This document shows positions 7,362 to 20,732 of a stretch of DNA of 64,000 nucleotides, piece by piece (positions within the stretch are counted from its first letter, which is position 1; every line of letters begins with the position of its first letter). The DNA is taken from positions 1-64,000 of the forward strand of contig JAFTWU010000017.1 of the NCBI GenBank assembly GCA_017465145.1. The letters are read 5' to 3'. The notes under the pieces were generated by a model. It did not search any database, was not told the DNA's origin, and saw only the letters and a list, made by a program, of their open reading frames with translations. This DNA is from Clostridia bacterium (GTDB taxonomy: Bacteria; Bacillota; Clostridia; Christensenellales; Borkfalkiaceae). A program made the translations under genes and the position numbers.

Positions 7362-7892
7362 ATGAAAAAGCATTTTGAATTATTAGATAATAGAACAGGT
7401 AAGGAAACCCCATTTAAGACGTCAGTTGACGTTTCACTTGATGAAAACAACGTTTTAACTTTTGAATTTGACTGTAAAAATTCACAACTATATAGCGCTT
7501 TTGAAGGTTACAATACCGATATTTATATGGGCGACGTTGTAGAAGCGTTTTTGTGTGTAGGTGGCGACCTTACTGAATACTACGAAATAGAAGTTGCGCC
7601 AAATAATAGCGTTTTCTTTCAAAAAATTATCAACCCCGGTACGGGTGACGACGATTTAGAGCTTTATCCCTTAGATAATATAATCACTTCGTCAGTTGAA
7701 ATTTGTGGAAACGATTATAAGGCGAAATTTTCTATTCCCCTTGATAAAATAGGTTATAAGAAAGAAAAGGGCATAAAGCTTAACATTTTCCGTATTGAAA
7801 CGGAAGGTGGTATAAGAGATAAAAACCTTATATCTTTAAGTCCGACTTTATCTGATACCTTCCATGATAGTTCATTTTTCGTTGAACTATAA
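7362..7892 (+). CDS. CBM9-like (DOMON-like) carbohydrate-binding protein without signal peptide
   Basis: This 176-residue beta-rich protein resembles the CBM9-like sugar-binding fold. Aromatic-rich segments (LYSAFEGYNTDIYMGD, YYEIEVAPNNSVFFQK) and the typical FSIPLDKIG strand near the C-terminus are visible. There is no signal peptide or membrane segment, so it should be cytoplasmic, which is unusual for a binding module of this type. Its ATG lies 2 bp after the SIS gene stop, so translational coupling is likely. A strong terminator follows. It may bind the substrate or product of the pathway encoded upstream; this is inference. Confidence 0.65.
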   Translation: MKKHFELLDNRTGKETPFKTSVDVSLDENNVLTFEFDCKNSQLYSAFEGYNTDIYMGDVVEAFLCVGGDLTEYYEIEVAPNNSVFFQKIINPGTGDDDLELYPLDNIITSSVEICGNDYKAKFSIPLDKIGYKKEKGIKLNIFRIETEGGIRDKNLISLSPTLSDTFHDSSFFVEL

Positions 7893-7912
7893 AACGAATT
7901 TTTTAGCAAAAT

Positions 7913-7943
7913 AAAAAGAGCCAAAAATTTGGCTCTTTTTTAA
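7913..7943. terminator. Bidirectional terminator between the sugar operon and pdxK
   Basis: AAAAAGAGCCAAA and TTTGGCTCTTTTT form a 13-bp stem over a 2-nt loop, so it works in either direction. Confidence 0.85.
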
Positions 7944-7979
7944 TTGCGTTTTTTATTTTTATGTGGGTTAATTTGCTAA

Positions 7980-8813
7980 TTACTTAAGCAAATCAATAAG
8001 GCAAGGTATAGCCGTTTCAAAGTCTACGCCATACCAATTATGGTTTTCGTTTTTAATCGTTTGACGAATAGTTTCAACAGTATAATCAACGGCAATTTGC
8101 AAGGATTTTTCTATTGATTTGCCTTTTGCTAAAGCACCGCAAACCGTACTTGCGTAAATGTCGCCCGTGCCGTGAAAAGCGCAGGGTAAATGTTCGTTGA
8201 AATAGCTGAAAAATCTATTTTCAACCTTATCATATGCGTATACGCCTAGTTTTCCGTCGCCAAAAGTTACGCCTGTTAAAACGGCAGTTTTGCAACCTAA
8301 ATCGGTAAGTTTAACTAAAACTTGCTTGATATAATCTTCATTATAACCTTTTTCAACGTAGGGGATATCAAGCATAAAAGAAGCTTCGGTAAGGTTAGGA
8401 ACGATAATGTCCGCTTTGCCACAAAGTTTTGTCATTTCCTTAACGAAATTTGCATCAAAACCTTTATAAAGCTTGCCGTTATCTGCCATTGCGGGGTCAA
8501 CGAGAACGAAAGTGCCGTCCTTTTTGAACATTTTAATAGCGTTTAGCACTAAATCTATTTGCTTAGTAGAACCAAGATAGCCCGTATATATGCCGTCAAA
8601 GGTGATATTTTCTTTTTCCCACGCGTTAAAAATATCTTGCATATCGCAAGTTAAATCGCGAAAGGTGAAAGAGTTAAAAGCGGTATGGGTTGAAAGAACG
8701 GCTGTAGGCAATACGGCAGCTTCTACACCGCAAGCGGAAATAACGGGCAATGCAACCGTTAAAGAGCATTTACCAACGCACGATATATCTTGTATAGTGA
8801 TTATTCTTTTCAT
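7980..8813 (-). CDS. pdxK: Pyridoxal/pyridoxamine kinase
   Basis: This 277-residue ribokinase-superfamily protein of the PdxK/PdxY/ThiD type phosphorylates B6 vitamers to make PLP. Visible features are the start QDISCVGKCSLTVALPVIS, VLVDPAMADNGKLY and VPNLTEASFMLDIP. The C-terminal anion hole reads CAFHGTGDIYASTVCGAL (GTGD). Length is typical. It is followed on the same strand by no other gene. The SDR lies upstream across a 29-bp gap, so the two may be cotranscribed. Confidence 0.9.
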   Translation of the reverse strand: MKRIITIQDISCVGKCSLTVALPVISACGVEAAVLPTAVLSTHTAFNSFTFRDLTCDMQDIFNAWEKENITFDGIYTGYLGSTKQIDLVLNAIKMFKKDGTFVLVDPAMADNGKLYKGFDANFVKEMTKLCGKADIIVPNLTEASFMLDIPYVEKGYNEDYIKQVLVKLTDLGCKTAVLTGVTFGDGKLGVYAYDKVENRFFSYFNEHLPCAFHGTGDIYASTVCGALAKGKSIEKSLQIAVDYTVETIRQTIKNENHNWYGVDFETAIPCLIDLLK

Positions 8814-8842
8814 AATTGTACCTATAATTTAGCGTGTAAAAA

Positions 8843-9682
8843 TTAATCTTCAAACACGTCCTTAAACATTTCTAAGCCAGACTTTTTAAGTACGGCGGTA
8901 ATGATGGACGGGGTAGCGTTTGGCATTCTTCTGCCGAAAAAGTCCATACTTCTACCGTCAAAGCCTAAAACGATTCGGCCTTTCTTTTTAGCAATACCTT
9001 TTACGATAATATTAACTGCTTTGTCTAGCGGTTTCATAATTTTTGAAATTAAACGATTGTTTTTATCGTTAATATCCATACGGTGCAAAATATTCGTTTT
9101 TATAAAGCCGGGGTAAACGCCACCGATATACATTTTGCCCTTATATTCTTGGCGCAACGTTTGTGTGAAACCGTGAACTGCAAATTTAGTTGCAGAGTAC
9201 ATACTTTCACCAACAACGCTACAAAGTCCCGCAGCACTAGCGATATTAACTATCGAAGGGGTTTTAGACTTGTTTAATATAGGCAAAAGTTCTTTAACGG
9301 AGTATAGGCAAGATTTTAGGTTGGTGTTTATGATTTCATCAATTTCTTCATATGAATATTTTTCGTATTTAGCAAAAGGAAGCATAAAACCAGCGTTGTT
9401 AATCAAAACGTCAACGGCGATTCCAGAACTAGCTAAATCGCTAGCAAAATTCTGCCAATTTTCTTTTACAGAAACGTCAAAAATGCGATAGGTGAAGTTG
9501 TCTTTTTTGTCGCCAAGAGTTTCAATGGCAGAAATAAGCTTTTTTTCGTTTCTTGCAATACCTATAATTTTGCAATCGTAACTTTCAATAAGTTTTTTGG
9601 CAATGCCAAAGCCTAAGCCACCGCTTGCGCCTGTGATAATAACTGTTTTTTGATAAAGATAATTTTTCGTAAATTTACTCAT
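8843..9682 (-). CDS. Short-chain dehydrogenase/reductase (SDR)
   Basis: This 279-residue classical SDR has the NAD(P) motif TGASGGLGFG near the N-terminus, NNAG, a catalytic serine in NIASAAG, and the YSATKFAVHGF motif (YxxxK). The PGFIKTN segment follows. ATG 9682 is preferred over an upstream in-frame TTG (9700). The ribosome site is weak. It is cytoplasmic and of unknown substrate. It lies directly upstream of pdxK on the same strand, and divergent from pcrA. Confidence 0.85.
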   Translation of the reverse strand: MSKFTKNYLYQKTVIITGASGGLGFGIAKKLIESYDCKIIGIARNEKKLISAIETLGDKKDNFTYRIFDVSVKENWQNFASDLASSGIAVDVLINNAGFMLPFAKYEKYSYEEIDEIINTNLKSCLYSVKELLPILNKSKTPSIVNIASAAGLCSVVGESMYSATKFAVHGFTQTLRQEYKGKMYIGGVYPGFIKTNILHRMDINDKNNRLISKIMKPLDKAVNIIVKGIAKKKGRIVLGFDGRSMDFFGRRMPNATPSIITAVLKKSGLEMFKDVFED

Positions 9683-9759
9683 AAATTTATCATAGCACAA
9701 AGCAAATTCAAATGCAATAAATTTAACTAAAGTTAAATTGAAATTTACTGCCTTGGTAC

Positions 9760-9789
9760 TTGAAAAAAGAATATATATTATGGTATAAT
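9760..9789 (+). promoter_or_regulatory. Promoter for pcrA-ligA
   Basis: TTGAAA (9760-9765) and TATAAT (9784-9789) are 18 bp apart. The start near 9796 rules out the in-frame start at 9760 and supports ATG 9847. Confidence 0.65.
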
Positions 9790-9846
9790 ATTATAAAGGA
9801 AATTGGGCGATTTTTTATTAAACTTATCAGCTTATTTTGGGTAATA

Positions 9847-14096
<4,250 letters not shown>

Positions 14097-14149
14097 TAAT
14101 ATAAAAAGTATATGATAAAATATACTAGATACACTAGGAGAATTTTATT

Positions 14150-15019
14150 ATGCGCAGTATGACAGGCTACGGCAGAGCGGAATACGTTAACGACGGAATT
14201 TCTTTGACCGTAGAGTTAAAGTCGGTTAACAACCGTAATTTTGATTTTAACTGTAAATGCCCCCGTGCATTTTTATCTTTTGAAGATTTAATGCGTAAAA
14301 CCGTTCAGGGATTTATCTCTCGCGGTAGGGTAGATTTATTCGTTTCATTTAGCGACACGCGTGAAAAATCTTCGTCTTTAGAAGTTAATTTAGAAAAAGC
14401 GCAAGCCTATTATAACGCCGGCAGTTTAATTGCGGAAAAACTTGGTTTACCAAACGATTTAACAGTTACTTCTTTAATTAAAAGTCCAGACGTTATTTCT
14501 GATAATTATTTAACCGACTATAGCGATTTAGAAGAAATCTTAAAGGAAACTGTGGTTTCCGCTTGTGAAAGTTATAATAAAATGCGCGAAATTGAAGGGG
14601 AAAGGCTCGTTAGCGATATGCTTTCTCGTATGGACGTTATTGAAAACTTGGCATCACAAGTTTCAAAGCGCGCGCCACTTGTAGTTGCTGAATATAAAGC
14701 AAAACTTCAAGCAAGAATTACCGAAGCGTTAAATGACGTTAAGGTTGACGAAGCAAAACTTCTTAACGAAGTTGCAATTTTTACCGATAGAGCAAACATT
14801 GATGAAGAATTGACAAGACTTAACTCTCACATCAAGCAATTCCGTTCTATAATATCTGGTAACGGCTCTGGTAAAAAACTTGACTTCTTAATGCAAGAAT
14901 TTAACCGTGAGACAAACACTATTTGCTCTAAATCTAACGACATAACTGTTACACAGTTAGCGCTAGAAATGAAAAACGAAATAGAAAAAGTTAGAGAACA
15001 AGTACAAAATTTAGAATAA
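14150..15019 (+). CDS. yicC: YicC family endoribonuclease
   Basis: This 289-residue protein has the family signature start MRSMTGYGRAE, then VELKSVNNRNFDFN. The C-terminal DUF1732 region contains EVAIFTDRANIDEELTRL, LDFLMQEFNRETNT and IKVREQ-type helices. YicC proteins are stress-related endoribonucleases. AGGAG precedes ATG 14150. It is the first gene of the gmk-rpoZ cluster, 1 bp from gmk. Confidence 0.93.
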   Translation: MRSMTGYGRAEYVNDGISLTVELKSVNNRNFDFNCKCPRAFLSFEDLMRKTVQGFISRGRVDLFVSFSDTREKSSSLEVNLEKAQAYYNAGSLIAEKLGLPNDLTVTSLIKSPDVISDNYLTDYSDLEEILKETVVSACESYNKMREIEGERLVSDMLSRMDVIENLASQVSKRAPLVVAEYKAKLQARITEALNDVKVDEAKLLNEVAIFTDRANIDEELTRLNSHIKQFRSIISGNGSGKKLDFLMQEFNRETNTICSKSNDITVTQLALEMKNEIEKVREQVQNLE

Positions 15020-15020
15020 T

Positions 15021-15587
15021 ATGCGTAACGTTTTAATCGTATTGTCAGGTCCGTCCGGCGTAGGTAAAGGCACTATTGCAAAACTTCTTGTTGAAAGAAA
15101 CGAAGATATATCTTTAAGTATTTCTTGCACGACAAGAGCCCCACGCATTGGCGAAACTGACGGAAAAGAATATTTTTTCATTACTAAAGAGCAGTTTAAG
15201 GATAAAATTTCAAAAGACGGTTTTTTAGAGTATTCAGAACATTTTGAAAATTTTTACGGCACCCCTAAAGATTTCGTCCTTGATAGCCTAAAAACCCATA
15301 ACGTTTTGCTTGAAATAGACGTTAACGGCGGGTTAGACGTTAAAAAGGCTTATCCCGATGCCGTTCTTATAATGCTTTTGCCACCTTCTATAGAAGAAAT
15401 TCGCGCTAGACTTATTAAGCGCAGTACGGAAAGTATTGATAAAATTAATTTACGTATGCAACGTATCGAATACGAACTTAATAAAAAAGACCTTTATGAC
15501 TATGCTGTTGTAAACGATAATCTAGAAGTTGCCGTAAGCGATATCGAAAACATAATTAACCAAGAAAAAAATAAAACTTCAAAATAA
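15021..15587 (+). CDS. gmk: Guanylate kinase
   Basis: This 188-residue P-loop kinase converts GMP and ATP to GDP and ADP. Walker A SGPSGVGKGT lies at the N-terminus. SCTTRAPRIGETDGKEYFF (GMP binding) and LEYSEHFENFYGTP follow, then LLEIDVNGG and the lid RLIKRSTES. Length is slightly short but complete. The start lies 1 bp after the yicC stop. Confidence 0.95.
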   Translation: MRNVLIVLSGPSGVGKGTIAKLLVERNEDISLSISCTTRAPRIGETDGKEYFFITKEQFKDKISKDGFLEYSEHFENFYGTPKDFVLDSLKTHNVLLEIDVNGGLDVKKAYPDAVLIMLLPPSIEEIRARLIKRSTESIDKINLRMQRIEYELNKKDLYDYAVVNDNLEVAVSDIENIINQEKNKTSK

Positions 15588-15605
15588 AAAAGGAGTGTAA
15601 AAATT

Positions 15606-15809
15606 ATGATACATAAACCCCCTATTGATGAATTAGCAGAAAAAGTTGGCTCTAAATATTCACTTTGCGTTGTTGCAAGTAAACGTGCACGTCAAATTAT
15701 GGAATCTGCACAAAATCAGGGCATTACCGAATTACCTGACAACGAAAAGCCTTTGAGTGTTGCCGCTCAAGAAATTTACAACGGCAAACTTATTGCTACT
15801 AACGACTAA
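15606..15809 (+). CDS. rpoZ: RNA polymerase omega subunit
   Basis: This 67-residue protein aids assembly of the beta-prime subunit. The omega signature is clear: a conserved N-terminal segment, then SLCVVASKRARQIM and a short PLSVAAQEIYNGKL tail. AAGGAGTG precedes ATG 15606. It follows gmk as in most bacteria and is followed by a terminator placed directly against the priA start. Confidence 0.93.
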   Translation: MIHKPPIDELAEKVGSKYSLCVVASKRARQIMESAQNQGITELPDNEKPLSVAAQEIYNGKLIATND

Positions 15810-15810
15810 T

Positions 15811-15853
15811 AAAAAATGTCCATCATAATTCGGTGGACAATTTTTTCTTTTTT
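15811..15853 (+). terminator. Intrinsic terminator between rpoZ and priA
   Basis: TGTCCA/TGGACA extended by an A-tract and T-tract, followed by TTTTTTCTTTTTT. The T-tract ends only about 5 nt before the priA ATG. Confidence 0.75.
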
Positions 15854-15858
15854 GCTTT

Positions 15859-18057
15859 ATGTTTGCGGACGTTATAGTTGATATTGCCCACTCTCAAGTG
15901 GATAAAATATTCGAATATAAAATCGGTTGCGACGGTGTTTTTGTCGGCAGCCGTGTTCGCGTGCCCTTTGGCAAATATTTCGTTGAAGGTATAGTAATAA
16001 AAGTAAAAGAATCAAGTGAATATCCGTCGGAAAAAATTAAAGAAATTTCTTCCGTTTTAGAAGAAACGCCTGCGCTAACTAACGAAACGCTTGCAATGGC
16101 CGATTATATCACTTCTAACTGTTACGTAACAAAAGCCGCTGCGCTACGCTTGTTTTTACCCGTGGAAATGCGTAAAGGCAAGGTGAGAGAACAGTTTACT
16201 AAAATAATCTCTCTTGCGGACGGAATAAACGTAGACGAAACTATTTTATTGCTACGAAAATCAGCCGTAAAACAAAGAGATTTATTGCTCTTTTTAAGTG
16301 AAGAAGGCGAGCAAACGGTAACCGTGCTTAACGAGAAATTTGGTAATGGCGCAGTAAAAACCTTGCTTTCTAGGGGCGTTCTTTTAGAACGATTAGAAAA
16401 GCGTTTCCGCTCACCCTATAAAGAACTTAACGCAGATAGAAAGCAAATTGAACTTACTGAAAAGCAAAAAATTGCTATTAAAAGTGTTGAAAATACTGAT
16501 AAAACGGTAAGTCTTATTTTTGGTGTAACGGGTTCTGGTAAAACTGAAGTTTACCTAGAACTTATCGATAGGGCAATTCGCAACGGCAAGTCTGCAATAA
16601 TGCTTGTGCCTGAAATTGCTTTGACACCGCAAATGCTTAAACAACTTCGCGCAAGATTTGGCGAAAAAGCGGCTATACTTCATAGCGGTCTATCGGCTGG
16701 CGAAAGATTTGACGAGTGGTGGCGTTTACGCACGGGTGAGGCTCAAATTGCTATAGGTGCTAGAAGCGCTATTTTTGCACCCCTTTCAAACGTTGGTATA
16801 ATTATAATCGACGAAGAACACGACGGAAGTTATGTTAGTGAATCTTCGCCAAGATATAATACGGTAGAAGTTGCAACTTTCCGCGCAAATTTATCGGGCG
16901 CAAAACTTGTTTTGGGTAGCGCAACGCCTTCTTTAGAAAGTTTTCTTAATGCAAAAAGGGGAGATTATAATTTAATAGAATTACCCGACAGAATTAACAA
17001 AAAGCCTTTGCCAGACGTTGAAATTGCCGATATGCGCAAAGAAATTCGCCGTGGTAACAATTCGCCCTTTTCTTCTACACTAAAATACGAACTTGAAAAG
17101 TGCTTAAGCCAAGGTAACCAAGCAATGATTTTCTTAAATCAACGCGGTTATTCTAAAACTGTTATTTGTACGGAATGCGGACACGTTCAAAAATGTACTT
17201 CCTGCGATGTTTCCCTTACCTATCACAAAGAAGAAAACGCTCTTTTATGCCATTATTGTGGCGCAAAATACAAAATGGTTGACGCTTGTACCGAATGCGG
17301 TAGCAGGTTTATCCGCTATGGTGGAACGGGTACGGAACGCGTTGTTATTGAACTTCAAAAATTATTCCCTAACGCTAAAATTTTGCGCATGGATAGGGAT
17401 ACCACGCAAAATAAGGAAGGGCATTTTAATATATTAAACGCCTTTGCGGAAAGAAAAGCCGATATTTTGGTAGGCACTCAGATGATTGCAAAAGGGCACG
17501 ACTTCCCCGCGGTAACGCTTGTTGGAATTCTAGACGCGGATATGAGCTTACATTTTAACGATTTTCGTAGTGCGGAAAGAACTTTCCAACTGCTAACTCA
17601 AGTTGCGGGCAGAAGTGGTAGAGATAAGCAAAGTGGCAAAGTCGTTTTACAAACATATTCGCCAGATCATCACGTACTTCGTCAGGCAATATCTTACGAT
17701 TATGAAGGTTTCTTCAATCAAGAAATTTCAATAAGAAAGGCAACGGCTTTCCCACCGTTTACCGATATTTGCCGTGTTTTGATAAGTGCTGAAGATGACG
17801 AAGTTGCGCTTGAAACTACCCGTTCTGTTTTCGAAGAACTTAAAAAATTATATGAACTTAATAAAGATAAATTTCGCTTTTTCGGTTGTATGAAAGCACC
17901 AATAAAGCGCTTACAAAATAAATTTCGCTATCAAGTTTTAATGAGATTTGATAAAGGAGATAAACCGTTAATTGATAACATTTATCAATTATCTAGCAAA
18001 TTTAACGGGCGAAACGTTTTAGTTTCGCTTGAAATTAACCCCACTAACTTAAATTAA
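15859..18057 (+). CDS. priA: Primosomal protein N' (replication restart helicase)
   Basis: This 732-residue SF2 helicase restarts stalled forks. The N-terminal DNA-binding segment starts FADVIVDIAHSQVDKIFEYKIG. Walker A is GVTGSGKT and Walker B DEEHD. The two zinc-binding clusters CTECGHVQKCTSCD and CHYCGAKYK...CTECGS follow, then helicase motifs GTQMIAKGHDFP and TQVAGRSGRD. The start agrees with the family but has no ribosome site, because a terminator T-tract abuts it. coaBC, often found between rpoZ and priA, is absent. Confidence 0.95.
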   Translation: MFADVIVDIAHSQVDKIFEYKIGCDGVFVGSRVRVPFGKYFVEGIVIKVKESSEYPSEKIKEISSVLEETPALTNETLAMADYITSNCYVTKAAALRLFLPVEMRKGKVREQFTKIISLADGINVDETILLLRKSAVKQRDLLLFLSEEGEQTVTVLNEKFGNGAVKTLLSRGVLLERLEKRFRSPYKELNADRKQIELTEKQKIAIKSVENTDKTVSLIFGVTGSGKTEVYLELIDRAIRNGKSAIMLVPEIALTPQMLKQLRARFGEKAAILHSGLSAGERFDEWWRLRTGEAQIAIGARSAIFAPLSNVGIIIIDEEHDGSYVSESSPRYNTVEVATFRANLSGAKLVLGSATPSLESFLNAKRGDYNLIELPDRINKKPLPDVEIADMRKEIRRGNNSPFSSTLKYELEKCLSQGNQAMIFLNQRGYSKTVICTECGHVQKCTSCDVSLTYHKEENALLCHYCGAKYKMVDACTECGSRFIRYGGTGTERVVIELQKLFPNAKILRMDRDTTQNKEGHFNILNAFAERKADILVGTQMIAKGHDFPAVTLVGILDADMSLHFNDFRSAERTFQLLTQVAGRSGRDKQSGKVVLQTYSPDHHVLRQAISYDYEGFFNQEISIRKATAFPPFTDICRVLISAEDDEVALETTRSVFEELKKLYELNKDKFRFFGCMKAPIKRLQNKFRYQVLMRFDKGDKPLIDNIYQLSSKFNGRNVLVSLEINPTNLN

Positions 18058-18067
18058 AGGTGAAAAA

Positions 18068-18526
18068 ATGGCTATAAGAAACATCGTTCAAATAGGTGAC
18101 GCTACGTTAAGGAAAAAAAGTTTTGAAGTAACCGATTTTGGCGAAAAAACTCAAACACTTTTAGATGATATGAAAGAAACGTTAATTAAGGCTGACGGCG
18201 CAGGACTTGCTGCACCGCAAGTTGGCGTTTTAAGGCGTATTTTTATCGTTATGGCGGAAGGCAAATATTACGAATGCATTAATCCCGTAATAATAGAGAC
18301 TAGCGGAAAGCAAGTTGGCAACGAAGGGTGTTTATCGGTTAAAGGTAAATATGGCGAAGTTGAACGCCCAATGCACGTTACTGTTAAGGCTTTAGACCGC
18401 TTTGGCAAACCCTTTACCGTTAAAGCAAGCGGTTTTTTAGCAAGGGCTTTTTGCCACGAAAACGACCATTTAGACGGCGTTTTATACGTTGATAAAGCAA
18501 AAAACGTTCAGGAGGAAGAAGATTGA
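18068..18526 (+). CDS. def: Peptide deformylase
   Basis: This 152-residue metalloenzyme removes the N-formyl group from nascent proteins. The three family motifs are present: GAGLAAPQVG, EGCLS (metal-binding Cys) and the metal-binding HENDH in FCHENDHLDG. AAAGGTG precedes ATG 18068. It overlaps fmt by 4 bp, so the formylation and deformylation genes are translationally coupled. Confidence 0.95.
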   Translation: MAIRNIVQIGDATLRKKSFEVTDFGEKTQTLLDDMKETLIKADGAGLAAPQVGVLRRIFIVMAEGKYYECINPVIIETSGKQVGNEGCLSVKGKYGEVERPMHVTVKALDRFGKPFTVKASGFLARAFCHENDHLDGVLYVDKAKNVQEEED

Positions 18527-19443
18527 GAATAGTTTATCTTGGAACCCCTGATTTTGCCGTTTTACCGTTAGAAAAAATTCTAAACGAAACTTCGCATGAA
18601 GTAGTTGCGGTTGTAACTAACCCCGATAGACCTGTTGGCAGAAAACAAATTTTAACAGCCCCACCCGTAAAAAAGGTGGCTTTAAAGCGCGGAATTCCCG
18701 TATTGCAGTATGAAAAAATACGCTTAGAGGGGGTAGAAGACCTTAAAAATCTTAAGCCCGATATTATGATTACTTGCGCATTTGGTCAAATTTTATCGCA
18801 GGAAATTTTGGATATTGCACCTTTTGGCGTAATAAATATCCACGCCTCCTTGCTACCTGCATATCGCGGTGCATCGCCAATACATTTTGCGATATTAAAC
18901 GGCGAAAATGAAACGGGCATAACAATTATGAAAACTGACGTCGGCATAGATACCGGCGATATTTTACTTCAACAAAGCCTTAAAATAGGTGATGATGAAA
19001 CTTGTGGCGAACTTTTTGATAGACTTTCCGTTTTGGGTGCTGATTGTATTGTTAAAGCACTTGACCTAATAGAAAAGGGACAAGCAAAGTTTGTTAAACA
19101 AGACGATGAAAAAGCATCTCATAGCAAAATTATAAGAAAAGAAATGGCTTTAATCGACTGGTCAAAGCCCGCACAAGACGTAGTTAATCAAATACGCGCG
19201 TTTAATCCCGCTCCCGTGGCTTTTACTTATCTTAATGGACAACCTTTTAAGATTTATAGTGCTAAAGTGTGCGATTTAAGTGGAAAAGCGGGTGAAATTT
19301 TACGCGCAGATAACGAACTTGTTATAGGTTGTGCGGATAAAAGTATTTCTCTTATAAAAGTGCAAAAAGCGGGCGGTAACGCACTAGAAATAGCCGACTT
19401 TTTACGCGGTAATAAATTCAACGTTGGCGACTTAATAGGCTAA
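18523..19443 (+). CDS. fmt: Methionyl-tRNA formyltransferase
   Basis: This 306-residue enzyme formylates initiator Met-tRNA using 10-formyl-THF. The Rossmann start MRIVYLGTPDFAV and the catalytic-region INIHASLLPAYRGASPIHFAI are visible, with GDILLQ and the C-terminal domain (IRAFNPAPVAF). It starts with TTG at 18523 inside the def gene, preceded by GGAGGAAGA, a strong ribosome site. Confidence 0.95.
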   Translation: MRIVYLGTPDFAVLPLEKILNETSHEVVAVVTNPDRPVGRKQILTAPPVKKVALKRGIPVLQYEKIRLEGVEDLKNLKPDIMITCAFGQILSQEILDIAPFGVINIHASLLPAYRGASPIHFAILNGENETGITIMKTDVGIDTGDILLQQSLKIGDDETCGELFDRLSVLGADCIVKALDLIEKGQAKFVKQDDEKASHSKIIRKEMALIDWSKPAQDVVNQIRAFNPAPVAFTYLNGQPFKIYSAKVCDLSGKAGEILRADNELVIGCADKSISLIKVQKAGGNALEIADFLRGNKFNVGDLIG

Positions 19444-19487
19444 AAGCAAGCGTTTTACCCTTTAGATAAACTAGAATAGGAAATTAG

Positions 19488-20732
19488 ATGGTAAATTATT
19501 TTTACGATTGTTACTGTATATTAAACAAAGTTTACAGCGACAAAACTTTCTTAAAACAAGCGATAAATAGCACGATTATTGAAGAGAGTAACCGTGCGCT
19601 TACCGTTAAAACTTGTTACGGTGTTTTAGATAAAGACATCGAACTTTCCTATTACTTAAAAGTTATTGCACCAAAAAGCCCAAAACTTGCTATTAGAACT
19701 ATTCTTAAAATTTCTATGTATGCCATTAAATATTTGGGCAAAAAACCATATGCCGTAACGCAAAATGCCGTGGAGCTTACTAAAAAACTAGGCAAAGCGG
19801 GGGCAAGTGGTTTTGTTAACGCCTTTTTGCGCAAGTTTATAAATAGTAATATTGAACTTCCTAATGAAAAAGCGGAAAATTTATCGGTAAAATATTCATA
19901 TCCACTTTTTGCCGTTAAAAAACTTATCGCTGATTACGGCTATAAAAAAACAGTTGATATTTTAAGCGCGGAAAACACCGATAATTTCCTTGTTTTTTAT
20001 GATGTTGACGGCGAAAATTATCTTAAAGAACGCGCGGTTGAATACACGAAAACGCCCTTTGAAAACGTTTTTAAGGTTAAAAATTTTATTAGAAACGAAG
20101 ATTACGATAAGGGTATTTATACCTATCAATCAATAGGTTCCGTTGCTATATGCGATATCGTAGAGCTTTGCGATAATCTTTTAGATTGTTGTTCCGCCCC
20201 GGGTGGCAAAAGCATACGCCTTTCTTATAAATGCACAAGCGTTACTTCTTGGGATATTTATCCGCATAGGGTAGAATTAATAGAAGATTATAAAAAACGT
20301 ATGCACCGTGATAACGTTTATCCATCTTGCCACGATTCTAAGGTTTTTGACGCAAGTTTTTTAGAAAAATTCGACGCTGTTTTGGTAGATGCGCCTTGTA
20401 GCGGTCTTGGTGTGGTTAACGATAACCCCGATATTAAATTAAACCGTGAAGAAAACAGCATAAAGGAACTTAATAAAGAGCAAATTTCTATCCTTAATAA
20501 CGTTTGTAAATACGTTAAAAAAGGTGGATATCTATACTATTCAACCTGTTCGATTTTACTTGATGAAAACACGAAAATTATTGAAAAATTCTTGCGCGAA
20601 AACCCAGATTTTGTGGTTGAAAATATAAATAGTCCACTTGAACACGAAGACTATTTTGGCACTAACGCGTTCTTACCAAATATTAGTGGTGGCGTTGGAT
20701 TTTACGTTGCAAAATTAAAGAAGGTAAACTAA
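19488..20732 (+). CDS. rsmB: 16S rRNA m5C967 methyltransferase RsmB
   Basis: This 414-residue SAM-dependent enzyme has an N-terminal NusB-like RNA-binding domain (about residues 1-120) and a C-terminal Rossmann domain. Motif I is LLDCCSAPGGKS, the conserved PC is in VDAPCSGLGVV, and the catalytic Cys is in YYSTCSI. It is a little shorter than the usual 440-450. The rlmN start follows the stop directly with no gap. Confidence 0.93.
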   Translation: MVNYFYDCYCILNKVYSDKTFLKQAINSTIIEESNRALTVKTCYGVLDKDIELSYYLKVIAPKSPKLAIRTILKISMYAIKYLGKKPYAVTQNAVELTKKLGKAGASGFVNAFLRKFINSNIELPNEKAENLSVKYSYPLFAVKKLIADYGYKKTVDILSAENTDNFLVFYDVDGENYLKERAVEYTKTPFENVFKVKNFIRNEDYDKGIYTYQSIGSVAICDIVELCDNLLDCCSAPGGKSIRLSYKCTSVTSWDIYPHRVELIEDYKKRMHRDNVYPSCHDSKVFDASFLEKFDAVLVDAPCSGLGVVNDNPDIKLNREENSIKELNKEQISILNNVCKYVKKGGYLYYSTCSILLDENTKIIEKFLRENPDFVVENINSPLEHEDYFGTNAFLPNISGGVGFYVAKLKKVN

